DNA from: Rhinopithecimicrobium faecis
GTDB lineage: Bacteria > Bacteroidota > Bacteroidia > Sphingobacteriales > Sphingobacteriaceae
NCBI GenBank assembly: GCA_017942165.1
Contig: JAGKSB010000003.1
Location: 186,001-250,000, forward strand
Length of the DNA stretch: 64,000 bases
Direction: 5' to 3'
Below are positions 27,626-35,723 of this stretch, piece by piece. The position numbers were made by a program, and so were the translations under genes. The notes under the pieces are model-generated. The model was not told the DNA's origin, made no database searches, and saw only the letters and a program-made list of their open reading frames with translations. Numbering within the stretch: the first letter of the stretch is position 1; each line of letters begins with the position of its first letter.

Positions 27626-28753
27626 TTACTTAGTTGCTTGCACAGTGGTGGTTGCTGCTTTCGGGTTAATACGTTCCCCATCTTTTAAAGCCTGGGTACC
27701 TTCATAGACAATTTTCTCATTCGGCTGTAGCCCTTCTTCCACCACATAGTAATGGCCTATGCGCTCTGCGGCAGTGAAAGGCGTCATTTTTATTGTGTTG
27801 TCAGCTTTTACGACATATACAAACGTGCGATCTTGAATTTCAAACACTGACTTTTGATGTACAGCGACGATGTTATCAAGCTTTGTAGGGAAAATAATCT
27901 TTCCCGAAGAGCCATGACGTAGGGTCTGCCCGGTATTATTAAATTTGGCACGTAGGGAAATAGATCCTGTATTTCCATCAAATTGAGACTCCGCTAATTC
28001 AGCAATTCCCGTCTGTGAAAACGTTTGGCCATTCGCTAATGCTAGGGAAACAGGCTTTTTAAAGTTTCCATTCTTATAAGCTGAGTCCTGCATCATTTCT
28101 AAAAATTGCTTTTCGGAGATATCAAAATAGGCATATACCTGCGATAAGTCCGAGATATTCGTTAAGAAGGTGCCCTCTGTTACTAGTGAGCCTTCTTTTA
28201 AGGCAATACGGTCAATAGCGCCATCATAAGGAGCACGCACATTGGTGTAGTTAATACGTGTCTGAGCAAGGTTTACCTGTGCTTTTGCTTCGTCAATCTT
28301 AGCACGTGAAGCGGCTAATTTTGCGTCGGCAAGATCTAATTCTATTTTCGAAACTATTTTCTTATTAAAAAGTAATTTCGTTTGTTCGACTTCTAAACTA
28401 ATCGTCTTAGCTTCTGCCATAGCGGTCTTTAGGAGTGCATTTGCAGAGGCCAATTGAATCTGAAATTCTTGGTCATTAATTTTAAATAGGAGCTGTCCTT
28501 TTTTTACGATATCACCTTCATCAACAAATATCTTCTCTAAGAAACCATTGATGCGAGCACGTATTTCTACATTTTTGATAGCTTGTATATCGGAGATATA
28601 CTCGTTGGCAACAATAGTGTCTAAGACTTCTACTGTCGTCACAGGAACCGCAAGAGGCTCCGTAGATTTTTTGTCATCTACTTTATTGTTGTTGCATGAA
28701 GCCAATAAAATAGCACATAACAAGCTTGGGTAAAGAATGAATTTATTGTTCAT
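27626..28753 (-). CDS. RND efflux periplasmic adaptor (membrane-fusion protein) lipoprotein
   Basis: AcrA/MexA-type adaptor linking the RND pump to the outer-membrane channel. I place the start at ATG 28753, because MNNKFILYPSLLCAILLASCNNN is a complete lipoprotein signal with lipobox LLAS|C; an in-frame Met 18 codons earlier would put charged residues in front of it. About 375 residues: barrel-sandwich half (ANEYISDIQAIKNVEIRARINGFLEKIFVDEGDIVKKGQLLF), a short alpha-hairpin (~90-150), the second lipoyl half (APYDGAIDRIALKEGSLVTEGTFL), then beta-barrel and membrane-proximal domains. It is 19 bp upstream of the fused pump gene, so the two form a two-gene tripartite pump operon. Confidence 0.94.
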   Translation of the reverse strand: MNNKFILYPSLLCAILLASCNNNKVDDKKSTEPLAVPVTTVEVLDTIVANEYISDIQAIKNVEIRARINGFLEKIFVDEGDIVKKGQLLFKINDQEFQIQLASANALLKTAMAEAKTISLEVEQTKLLFNKKIVSKIELDLADAKLAASRAKIDEAKAQVNLAQTRINYTNVRAPYDGAIDRIALKEGSLVTEGTFLTNISDLSQVYAYFDISEKQFLEMMQDSAYKNGNFKKPVSLALANGQTFSQTGIAELAESQFDGNTGSISLRAKFNNTGQTLRHGSSGKIIFPTKLDNIVAVHQKSVFEIQDRTFVYVVKADNTIKMTPFTAAERIGHYYVVEEGLQPNEKIVYEGTQALKDGERINPKAATTTVQATK

Positions 28754-28880
28754 TTTTAACTTACGTTTTTTAATAAAAATTTTGTTTCGGAAATAAATTA
28801 TAAGCACAACTGAATAATTCTTTTATACAAAGAACCATTGTAAATCTGTAAACTATTGGGAATAATAGTTTTGACGTATG

Positions 28881-29246
28881 CTAGAAGGGTTTTAATAAGG
28901 ATAGGAATCGATAATAGCCTATCTGTAGTGGAATTATACGGCTATTTTTGAATACGCGTGGCGCTATAGCTAATTGTGGAAATACAACTTTGAAAAGCAG
29001 GAAAATCGTAGATACGACCAGCGTCAAATTTAAAATTTGTAGGGAACGGTAATCGTCATAGGGGAACTCTATGGGTTCAGAATCTTCTCCTGAAGGAAAG
29101 TTTAAAACATCTTCAAGGAAGAAGTTTACCAGCGTTTCGCCTTGGGAAAAAGTATGTGTTTTATGATTGTAGGCGCTACTTTCGTGATATGCAATGCAAT
29201 TCACATAAAATAAAAGTGTAACTAAAACAATCAATTTTGACCACAT
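28881..29246 (-). CDS. Small exported protein of unknown function
   Basis: I do not recognise a family. The 121 residues start with a hydrophobic signal-like segment (MWSKLIVLVTLLFYVNCIAYHE, residues 1-~20). A polar region follows, with a His/Ser-rich stretch YHESSAYNHKTHTFSQGE, then an acidic segment PSGEDSEPIEFPYDDY (~52-67). A second hydrophobic helix (~72-95) and a basic tail ending SLLKPF complete it. Layout suggests a signal peptide or TM1, a short periplasmic loop and TM2. It stands alone between the efflux operon and yceI, behind the yceI terminator, and no clear promoter was seen. It could be a real small envelope protein; coding support is moderate. Confidence 0.55.
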   Translation of the reverse strand: MWSKLIVLVTLLFYVNCIAYHESSAYNHKTHTFSQGETLVNFFLEDVLNFPSGEDSEPIEFPYDDYRSLQILNLTLVVSTIFLLFKVVFPQLAIAPRVFKNSRIIPLQIGYYRFLSLLKPF

Positions 29247-29330
29247 AATAGCAAATATATAGAATCATTCCGTTATAGCTCAATTGTCATATTTTTATTA
29301 CAAGATTTACCGCTGCGGAACCTATAAAAA

Positions 29331-29373
29331 CAATAAACTCCTCGCTAAGTACTAACTTTGGAGGAGTTTATTG
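29331..29373 (-). terminator. Intrinsic terminator of the yceI gene
   Basis: Perfect 13-base arms 29331-29343 and 29361-29373 (CAATAAACTCCTC and complement), 17-base loop. On the minus strand the second arm is followed by TTTTTAT. Confidence 0.85.
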
Positions 29374-29396
29374 AAATGGGTAAATTAGGTGAAAGT

Positions 29397-29987
29397 TTAT
29401 TTTTTCACCAATTCGGTGTTTATTGTTATTTCAACTTCTGAAGCTACCGCTTCGATACCTGAAGGAAGCTTATCGTTATATTTCAATCCAAAATCCTGAC
29501 GATTGATCTTTGCCGTAGCTGTAAATCCCGCACGTGTACCTCCCCAAGGGTCAGTAATAATGCCTCCATTCTGTGTTACTGCGAACGTTACTTGTTTGCT
29601 GTGGTCACGAATTGTTAAGTCAGCTATTAAGAGGTATTTATTGCCTTTAATTTTTTTGAATGATACAGATTTTAATGACATCGTAGGAAATTTTTCAGCA
29701 TTGAAAAAATCGTCCGATTTTAGGTGACCATCACGTGCCTCAATACGTGTGTTAATACTGTTTACATCGATGGTGAAATTCACCTTCGCCGCAGAAAAGT
29801 CCGTAGCTGATGGAGCTATTACATCACCACTAACTTTTGTAAACTCCCCATCGACAAAACTAATACCTAAGTGGTTAATGCTAAATCTTGCATTGGTATG
29901 TGCAGGGTCTGCGGTCCATGTAGTTTGCGCATAAGCAAAATTTAAGCTTAAAACTGCGGCAAAAAGAAAGGAAATAAATCTATTCAT
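29397..29987 (-). CDS. YceI-family periplasmic protein
   Basis: Lipocalin-like beta-barrel of the YceI family, which bind isoprenoid or amphiphilic lipids. A signal peptide (residues 1-20, MNRFISFLFAAVLSLNFAYA) precedes the typical start TTWTADPAHTNARFSINHLGISFVDGEF. The family core includes SINTRIEARDGHLKSDDFFNAEKFPTMSLKS (~75-105) and GTRAGFTATAKINRQDFGLKYN (~150-171). Length 196 is usual. Role inferred only: carriage or protection of a lipophilic compound in the periplasm. It is transcribed alone, with its own terminator. Confidence 0.95.
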   Translation of the reverse strand: MNRFISFLFAAVLSLNFAYAQTTWTADPAHTNARFSINHLGISFVDGEFTKVSGDVIAPSATDFSAAKVNFTIDVNSINTRIEARDGHLKSDDFFNAEKFPTMSLKSVSFKKIKGNKYLLIADLTIRDHSKQVTFAVTQNGGIITDPWGGTRAGFTATAKINRQDFGLKYNDKLPSGIEAVASEVEITINTELVKK

Positions 29988-30176
29988 AACGCTTATTTTT
30001 TAATTATTAAATCTGTGTATTTTCTACTGCAAAGGTCACCACAATATATCTAAAAAAAATTGATCTAGGTTAAGAAATACACCACCTACTGTTACAAAAT
30101 AATAGCTGTGCTAACACATTCAAAGCGGTAAACGGTACATCTTGATGGCATAGTTTTACTTAACTAATAAAATTAG

Positions 30177-30184
30177 TATATTTG
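30177..30184 (+). promoter_or_regulatory. Putative -7 element of the radical SAM DNA-repair operon
   Basis: TATATTTG matches TAnnTTTG; a TTTT at 30154-30157 lies 19 bases upstream in the -33 position. It overlaps an in-frame TTG at 30182, which argues that translation starts at the ATG at 30203. Confidence 0.5.
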
Positions 30185-30202
30185 CTATTATTCTTAGTTA
30201 TT

Positions 30203-31456
30203 ATGAGCGATCGTATCAAAGAGAAATTAGAAATATTAGCAGATGCTGCGAAATATGATGTCAGCTGCAGTTCTTCCGGTTCCAACAGGAAAAACAAAAA
30301 TGGAGGCTTAGGAAATACCGGGGCTGGGATTTGTCATACCTACACCGAGGACGGCCGCTGTGTTTCTTTATTAAAAATTCTGTTAACAAACCATTGTATT
30401 TATGATTGTGCCTATTGTGTTACGCGTAAGAGTAATGATATTAAGCGCGCGGCATTTACGGTGCAAGAGGTCGTAGATCTCACGATAAATTTTTACCGCA
30501 GGAATTATATTGAAGGTCTTTTTTTAAGTTCAGGCATCTTTAAGAATGCGGACTATACGATGGAGCGTCTGGTGTTAGTGGCGAAAAAATTACGTCAGGA
30601 GCATAACTTCAACGGCTATATCCATCTGAAGACAATTCCTGGTGCTTCCGATGAGCTGATGCATGAAGCAGGCCTCTGGGCGGATAGGTTGTCCGTTAAT
30701 TTAGAAATTCCTACCGAAGAAGGCTTGAAACTATTGGCGCCCGATAAGACACGGGCATCGATGATACAGCCGATGGATTACTTGAAGAACGAAATAATTC
30801 GTACTAGCGAAGAAAAGAAAATAATTCGCTCTACACCAAAGTTTGCTCCAGCAGGACAAAGCACACAGATGATCATTGGAGCTTCAGGTGAAACGGATCA
30901 GCATATTATAAAGACAGCACAGTATTTTTATAAAAACTTCCAATTGAAGCGCGTGTACTATTCGGGCTATGTTCCTATTAGTATGGATAGCAGATTGCCA
31001 AGCATTGGCACAGCTGTGCCTACGGTACGGGAAAATAGGTTATATCAAACAGATTGGCTTATGCGCTTTTATGGATTTAAGGCCAATGAAATAGTCAATG
31101 ATAGTCACCCGACATTGGACTTAGATATAGACCCTAAATTAGGTTGGGCACTGCGGAATCTACATGTCTTTCCCATAGATATTAATAGGGCAGACTATGC
31201 ATTGATCTTACGGATCCCTGGAATCGGAGTGAGCTCCGCGAAGAAGTTAGTCGCAGCGAGAAAATTTACAGCCTTAGGCTTAGAGCATCTTAAGAAAATT
31301 GGCGTCGCTGTCAATCGTGCGAAGTACTTTATCAGCTGCAGAGGATATCTTCCAACCGTATCTGATAAGCCTGCAGAACGAATTAAGTCGTATATACTTG
31401 CTGAATCAGCGAGTAAATATCTGAAAGTTGCCCCTAATCAGTTAAGTTTATTTTAA
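30203..31456 (+). CDS. Putative DNA modification/repair radical SAM protein (TIGR03916-like)
   Basis: Radical SAM enzyme with 4Fe-4S ligands Cys65, Cys69 and Cys72 in NHCIYDCAYC. Near the C-terminus it has a helix-hairpin-helix DNA-binding motif, LRIPGIGVSSAKKLV (~335-350), followed by a second FTALGLEHLKKIGV turn. This domain order, and the gene behind it, match the family annotated as putative DNA modification/repair radical SAM protein, whose reaction is unknown. I start at ATG 30203 (MSDRIKEKLEIL) rather than the TTG seven codons upstream. Length is 417 residues. It forms a two-gene operon with the DUF4130 protein 20 bp downstream. Action on damaged or modified DNA is inference from the family and the HhH motif. 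Confidence 0.88.
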   Translation: MSDRIKEKLEILADAAKYDVSCSSSGSNRKNKNGGLGNTGAGICHTYTEDGRCVSLLKILLTNHCIYDCAYCVTRKSNDIKRAAFTVQEVVDLTINFYRRNYIEGLFLSSGIFKNADYTMERLVLVAKKLRQEHNFNGYIHLKTIPGASDELMHEAGLWADRLSVNLEIPTEEGLKLLAPDKTRASMIQPMDYLKNEIIRTSEEKKIIRSTPKFAPAGQSTQMIIGASGETDQHIIKTAQYFYKNFQLKRVYYSGYVPISMDSRLPSIGTAVPTVRENRLYQTDWLMRFYGFKANEIVNDSHPTLDLDIDPKLGWALRNLHVFPIDINRADYALILRIPGIGVSSAKKLVAARKFTALGLEHLKKIGVAVNRAKYFISCRGYLPTVSDKPAERIKSYILAESASKYLKVAPNQLSLF

Positions 31457-31475
31457 TAGCAAAGAAATAGGTCCC

Positions 31476-32303
31476 ATGCGTGCTGGAATAATAGTGACAT
31501 ATGATGGCTCCTGGTTAGGCGTGTTTACCCTTGTATTTCAGGTGTATGCACACCGCTGGGATGTAAAGGAAATTGTGAAGTCTTCCGAAAAAGTGCAGGC
31601 TCAACTATTTGCGGATATTACAACCGTAATTACCGATGAGCAGCTCGCTAATCGCGTGCTCAAAAGCTTAAGGGAGTCTTTTGGTAATGAGCTAATACAG
31701 GAACTGTATTACGTATTTCTTTCAGAATTGCCTGAGGCAGATTTGCTGCTCTTGAAAGCGGTGCAATTTTACTTCGCTAAAGCTAAAGACCCGAACTATC
31801 AAAAGAATATAAAAGGGAGCAACCTCCGGACTCAAGCGGGGGGAGGAGGCGTTCGCCATAATTATGCTGAGGATACGGTCTTGCAGGTTCAGCAAATCGG
31901 TCGCTCTGTTTCCCGTGAGCGGCATCGCATGAAAGCTTTTATACGGTTTGAAAAAATGAACGATGGCTTATATGTCGCTTTTATTGCCCCTGACTTTAAT
32001 GTGCTGCCTTTAATTATAAAGCATTTTAGGGATCGCTATACGGATCAGTGTTGGTTGATATATGATGTAAAAAGAAACTTTGGCGCCTATTATAATCTAC
32101 ATACTGTGGAGGAGATAATTCTTGAAGATGGGGATCAAGGGCAGGCCGTACGGGCGATAAGTTGGGATGCTGAGGAAGCGCTATATAGTGACTTATGGAA
32201 ACGATATTTTCGCGCGGTAAATATCAAGGAACGCAAAAACATGAAGCTTCATATTCAAGAAGTACCCCGTAGGTATTGGAAATATCTGACTGAAAAAAAA
32301 TAA
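31476..32303 (+). CDS. Putative DNA metabolism protein, DUF4130 / TIGR03915-like
   Basis: Partner of the radical SAM gene: 275 residues starting MRAGIIVTYDGSWLGVFTLVFQ, characteristic of the TIGR03915/DUF4130 family, which occurs next to the radical SAM gene in many genomes. In other species a uracil-DNA-glycosylase-like domain is fused at its C-terminus (recalled, not checked); here the protein stops after DUF4130, ending with RYWKYLTEKK. The central part has HNYAEDTVLQVQQIGRSVSRERHRMKAFIRFEKMNDGLYVAFI. The two genes are 20 bp apart and surely co-transcribed. Molecular function is unknown; a role in repair or removal of modified bases is inferred from the association. Confidence 0.87.
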   Translation: MRAGIIVTYDGSWLGVFTLVFQVYAHRWDVKEIVKSSEKVQAQLFADITTVITDEQLANRVLKSLRESFGNELIQELYYVFLSELPEADLLLLKAVQFYFAKAKDPNYQKNIKGSNLRTQAGGGGVRHNYAEDTVLQVQQIGRSVSRERHRMKAFIRFEKMNDGLYVAFIAPDFNVLPLIIKHFRDRYTDQCWLIYDVKRNFGAYYNLHTVEEIILEDGDQGQAVRAISWDAEEALYSDLWKRYFRAVNIKERKNMKLHIQEVPRRYWKYLTEKK

Positions 32304-32332
32304 AGAGCCGAATTTTTTCAAATTGGGCTCTT
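32303..32332 (+). terminator. Possible terminator behind the DNA-repair pair
   Basis: Arms 32303-32315 and 32320-32332 (AAGAGCCGAATTT / AAATTGGGCTCTT) pair with one mismatch, starting at the last base of the stop codon. There is no strong T-run, so efficiency is uncertain. Confidence 0.5.
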
Positions 32333-32799
32333 CGTATGTTTAAATAGGTAGTTAGACAAAATCAATATTCAAAATTACATAAATATCCCTAATATAAGAC
32401 ATTATAATAAAATTATCTTCTTATTTATATTGTTTTTAAATAATTGTTTTTCAGTTTTTTACCTTTCTATCCTCTTAGGTAAATAAAAATAGAACTAAAA
32501 AAAACATTTTTTATTCTTTTTTATGGAATGCGTTTTTGTGCGCTTTTAATTTTTTCTAATCCTATTTTTAATTCAGTTTTATTTTGTGGTTTTTTCAGGA
32601 ATTATATTTAACTATAAATCTTTTAAATTAACTTGTTTTTTCTTCCCCGTTTTAGCCTTTTCCAAGCAAAGTAAGCAGCAGTTCAAACCTAGTACTATTA
32701 TTTAATAGGATAATTAATCCTTCCTAATGATCAACTGCATTGTAATGTTTATTATAAATCATTAAATTAGCCTACATATAATCCTAAGAAACCATCAAT
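32333..32799. other. Long AT-rich spacer before the Gfo/Idh gene
   Basis: 467 bp, strongly AT-rich with many T-runs. No frame, RNA gene or convincing TAnnTTTG promoter was recognised. It must contain the promoter of the oxidoreductase pair, and the length suggests regulation, but I can point to no specific site. Confidence 0.5.
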
Positions 32800-33882
32800 A
32801 TGAAAAATATACGCGTTTTAGTCGTTGGATGCGGTAATATGGGCGCTTCCCATGCGAAGGCTTACCAGGAATTAGCAGGATTCGAAATCGTAGGTTTAGT
32901 TGCCCGAGGGTCAAGTAATGCTAAGTTGAACGAATCACTGCAAGCCAATTACCCTTTATTCAACGATTATGCTGAAGCCTTAAAGCATACCAATCCCGAT
33001 GCCGTATGTATTGCCACCTATCCCGACACCCATGAAGCCTATGCCATACAAGCGTTTGAAGCTGGCGCACACGTGTTTATAGAAAAGCCTTTAGCGGATA
33101 CCGTAATAGGCGCAGAACGTGTTATTGCAGCTGCTAAGTTGGCGGACAAGAAATTAGTGGTAGGATATATCTTACGGTATCACCCTTCATGGAAGAAATT
33201 TATTGAGGTAGCACGCAGCATGGGCTCTCCCTTGGTAATGCGTATGAATTTGAATCAGCAAAGCCATGGATTTATGTGGGATGTGCACCGTAATTTAATG
33301 AAAAGCCTTAGTCCCATTGTCGATTGTGGTGTGCATTATATTGATGTGATGTGCCAGATGGTGGATGCTAAACCCATTTCCGTGACGGCCATAGGTGCTA
33401 ACCTAAGTGCTGATATTCCTGCGCACAACTATAACTATGGGCAGTTGCAAATACGCTTTGAAAATGGTTCTGTAGGATGGTATGAAGCAGGATGGGGGCC
33501 TATGATTTCCGAAACAGCATTTTTTGTGAAAGATGTTTTTGGCCCGCAGGGAGCTGTATCGATTGTCGCTAAGGAGGCTTCAAAACAAGGGCAGTCCGAT
33601 GCTGTTGCCGCGCACACAAAGACCGAATCTATACGCGTCCATCATGCTGCAATTGATGCTGACAATAATTTCACAAAACCTGATGAATGGATAGACCTGA
33701 CGGATGAACCTGACCATCAGGAACTATGTAACCGCGAACAATTATTCTTTCAACAGGCTATTTTGGAGGATCTAAACCTTTCCAAGCAGATGGCTGATGC
33801 CGTAAATAGCCTAAAAATAGCTTTAGCCTGTGATGAGTCTGTAAAAACAGGGCTTTCGGTAAGCCTTCAAGATAATTTATAA
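32800..33882 (+). CDS. Gfo/Idh/MocA-family oxidoreductase
   Basis: NAD(P)-dependent sugar oxidoreductase family. The N-terminal Rossmann domain starts MKNIRVLVVGCGNMGASHAKAYQ (GxGxxG variant GCGNMG at ~9-14). The family EKP motif is in HVFIEKPLADT (~92-102), where the Lys is part of the catalytic set. The C-terminal alpha/beta domain has MKSLSPIVDCGVHYIDVMCQM (~166-186), where DCGVHYIDV supplies the Asp/His of the active site. Length is 360. The GMC oxidoreductase gene follows 61 bp downstream with repeats between them. Together they may oxidise and reduce the same sugar or glycoside at C3, as in 3-keto-sugar routes (inference; substrate unknown). Confidence 0.93.
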   Translation: MKNIRVLVVGCGNMGASHAKAYQELAGFEIVGLVARGSSNAKLNESLQANYPLFNDYAEALKHTNPDAVCIATYPDTHEAYAIQAFEAGAHVFIEKPLADTVIGAERVIAAAKLADKKLVVGYILRYHPSWKKFIEVARSMGSPLVMRMNLNQQSHGFMWDVHRNLMKSLSPIVDCGVHYIDVMCQMVDAKPISVTAIGANLSADIPAHNYNYGQLQIRFENGSVGWYEAGWGPMISETAFFVKDVFGPQGAVSIVAKEASKQGQSDAVAAHTKTESIRVHHAAIDADNNFTKPDEWIDLTDEPDHQELCNREQLFFQQAILEDLNLSKQMADAVNSLKIALACDESVKTGLSVSLQDNL

Positions 33883-33932
33883 GCCCAACTACTATTTTTA
33901 AGCCGAACTACTATTAATAAGCCGAACTACTA
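33880..33932 (+). repeat. 19-bp tandem repeat starting at a stop codon
   Basis: Three units (33880-33898, 33899-33917, and 33918-33932 partial) of the form TAAGCCGAACTACTATTAA; the first has one C for G in AAGCCCAAC and a different tail. The TAA of the Gfo/Idh gene is the first triplet of unit 1. The repeats fill most of the gap to the GMC gene. Confidence 0.88.
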
Positions 33933-33943
33933 AGAAAAACATA

Positions 33944-35635
33944 ATGAGTAATAAACCACAATTTGATGCCATTGTTATCGGGTCAGGAATCTCTGGAGGA
34001 TGGGCAGCAAAGGAATTTTGTGATAAAGGGATGAAGACCCTTGTATTAGAACGAGGTGCTGATGTCAAGCATATAAAAGATTATCCTACAGCAAATTTAG
34101 ACCCTTGGGAGCTCAAGCACCGTGGTGCACTCGATGTAGCTACCGCACAAGCTAATCCTATCGTATCCAAATGCTATGCTTTTAAGGAGGATGCACAGCA
34201 TTTCTTTACCAAAGATGCCGTGCAGCCTTATATTCAAGAAAAACCGTTTGATTGGATCCGCGGCTATCAAGTAGGCGGTAAATCGTTGGTCTGGGCAAGG
34301 CAGACACAGCGTTGGTCAGCCTTAGATTTTGAAGCCCCAAAGCGGTTTGGCTATGCCGTAGATTGGCCTATCAGATATGATGATTTAGCTCCCTGGTATG
34401 CCTATGTAGAGAAATTTGTCGGAATTTCAGGAAATAAGGACAACCACCCAGGGATGCCTGATGGGGAGTTTCTACCTCCTTGGGAACTGAATGTCGTGGA
34501 GAAAGATATTCAGCGAAAAATAAAAAATCACTATACCGACCGTGCCGTAATTGCTGGTCGATGTGCACATATCACTAAACCCGAACCGATACATATCGAA
34601 CAGGGAAGAACGCAATGTCAAGCTCGCTCACTCTGTCAGCGGGGATGCCCTTTTGGGGGGTACTTCAGCTCCAATGCCTCCACCTTACCCTGGGCGCAGC
34701 GAACAGGTAATTTAACCCTAAAGTCTAATGCCGTTGTGCAGTCCATTATCTATGATGTACATAAAGATAAAGCTGTAGGTGTACGTGTCATGCATGCCGA
34801 AACTAAAGAAATAACAGAATACTATGCACGCGTGATCTTCGTAAATGCCTCTACCTTAGGGACGAATCTTATCCTGTTGAATTCCACCTCCAAACGCTTT
34901 CCTAAGGGCCTAGGGAATGACTCCGGTGTTTTAGGAAAATACATCGCCTTCCATAATTACTTAGGAACGATTTCTGGAGATATGCCCGGCTATGAAGACA
35001 GCTATTACTATGGCCGTAGACCTACGAACCCTATTATTCCAAATTTTAGAAATCTGCAGGAGCAGGATACCGACTTCTTGGGTGGATATGCATCATTCTT
35101 TCATGCTTCACGTGCATCCGGGGTTCCTAATGATGGTGCTTCCATAGGTGCAGCATATAAAGATAGTCTGGCTGACGTTGGCCCGTGGCGTGTGGGGATG
35201 ATGATGCAGGGGGAGACCATTCCTATTGCTGAAAATCATGTTCGCCTGTCCGAAGATCTTAAAGATCCCTACGATATGCCGCAATTAATAACGTCCGTTG
35301 CCTATCAGGAAAACGATTATAAACTGCGGGATGATTTCTTCAAGCAAGCACAGGAGATGCTCGATGCCGTCGGAGTCAAAAATATTAGTACCTATGACTC
35401 ACAGCAAAATCCAGGCTTAGATATTCATGAAATGGGCGGCGTACGCATGGGGCATGATCCTGAAACGTCCCTCTTAAATAGGTTTAATCAGCTTCATAGC
35501 TGTAAGAATGTTTTTGTTACTGATGGCGCTTGTATGACTTCAACGGGAACACAAAACCCTTCTTTAACATTTATGGCTTTAACAGCACGAGCTGTAGACT
35601 ATGCAGTCTCAGAGATGCAAAAAGGAAATTTGTAG
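33944..35635 (+). CDS. GMC-family FAD oxidoreductase
   Basis: Flavoprotein of the glucose-methanol-choline family, 563 residues. The ADP-binding fold is FDAIVIGSGISGGWAAKEFCDKGMKTLVLERG (~6-37). RGYQVGGKSLVWARQTQRW (~106-124) is the FAD-contact region. Near the C-terminus, DIHEMGGVRMGHDP (~494-507) and STGTQNPSLTFMALTARA (~533-550) carry the conserved His/Asn catalytic area. There is no signal peptide. In many Bacteroidota such GMC subunits sit next to a small gluconate-2-dehydrogenase subunit 3; none is present here. It probably oxidises a sugar or sugar derivative, working with the Gfo/Idh/MocA gene just upstream (inference). Confidence 0.93.
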   Translation: MSNKPQFDAIVIGSGISGGWAAKEFCDKGMKTLVLERGADVKHIKDYPTANLDPWELKHRGALDVATAQANPIVSKCYAFKEDAQHFFTKDAVQPYIQEKPFDWIRGYQVGGKSLVWARQTQRWSALDFEAPKRFGYAVDWPIRYDDLAPWYAYVEKFVGISGNKDNHPGMPDGEFLPPWELNVVEKDIQRKIKNHYTDRAVIAGRCAHITKPEPIHIEQGRTQCQARSLCQRGCPFGGYFSSNASTLPWAQRTGNLTLKSNAVVQSIIYDVHKDKAVGVRVMHAETKEITEYYARVIFVNASTLGTNLILLNSTSKRFPKGLGNDSGVLGKYIAFHNYLGTISGDMPGYEDSYYYGRRPTNPIIPNFRNLQEQDTDFLGGYASFFHASRASGVPNDGASIGAAYKDSLADVGPWRVGMMMQGETIPIAENHVRLSEDLKDPYDMPQLITSVAYQENDYKLRDDFFKQAQEMLDAVGVKNISTYDSQQNPGLDIHEMGGVRMGHDPETSLLNRFNQLHSCKNVFVTDGACMTSTGTQNPSLTFMALTARAVDYAVSEMQKGNL

Positions 35636-35723
35636 CATGTATATTGTATAAAAGAGCTGGTGTTTAACCTTGCTACGCTATTTTGGTCTTTAATTTGCAT
35701 CGACTTGGTTAAATCCATGTTGT

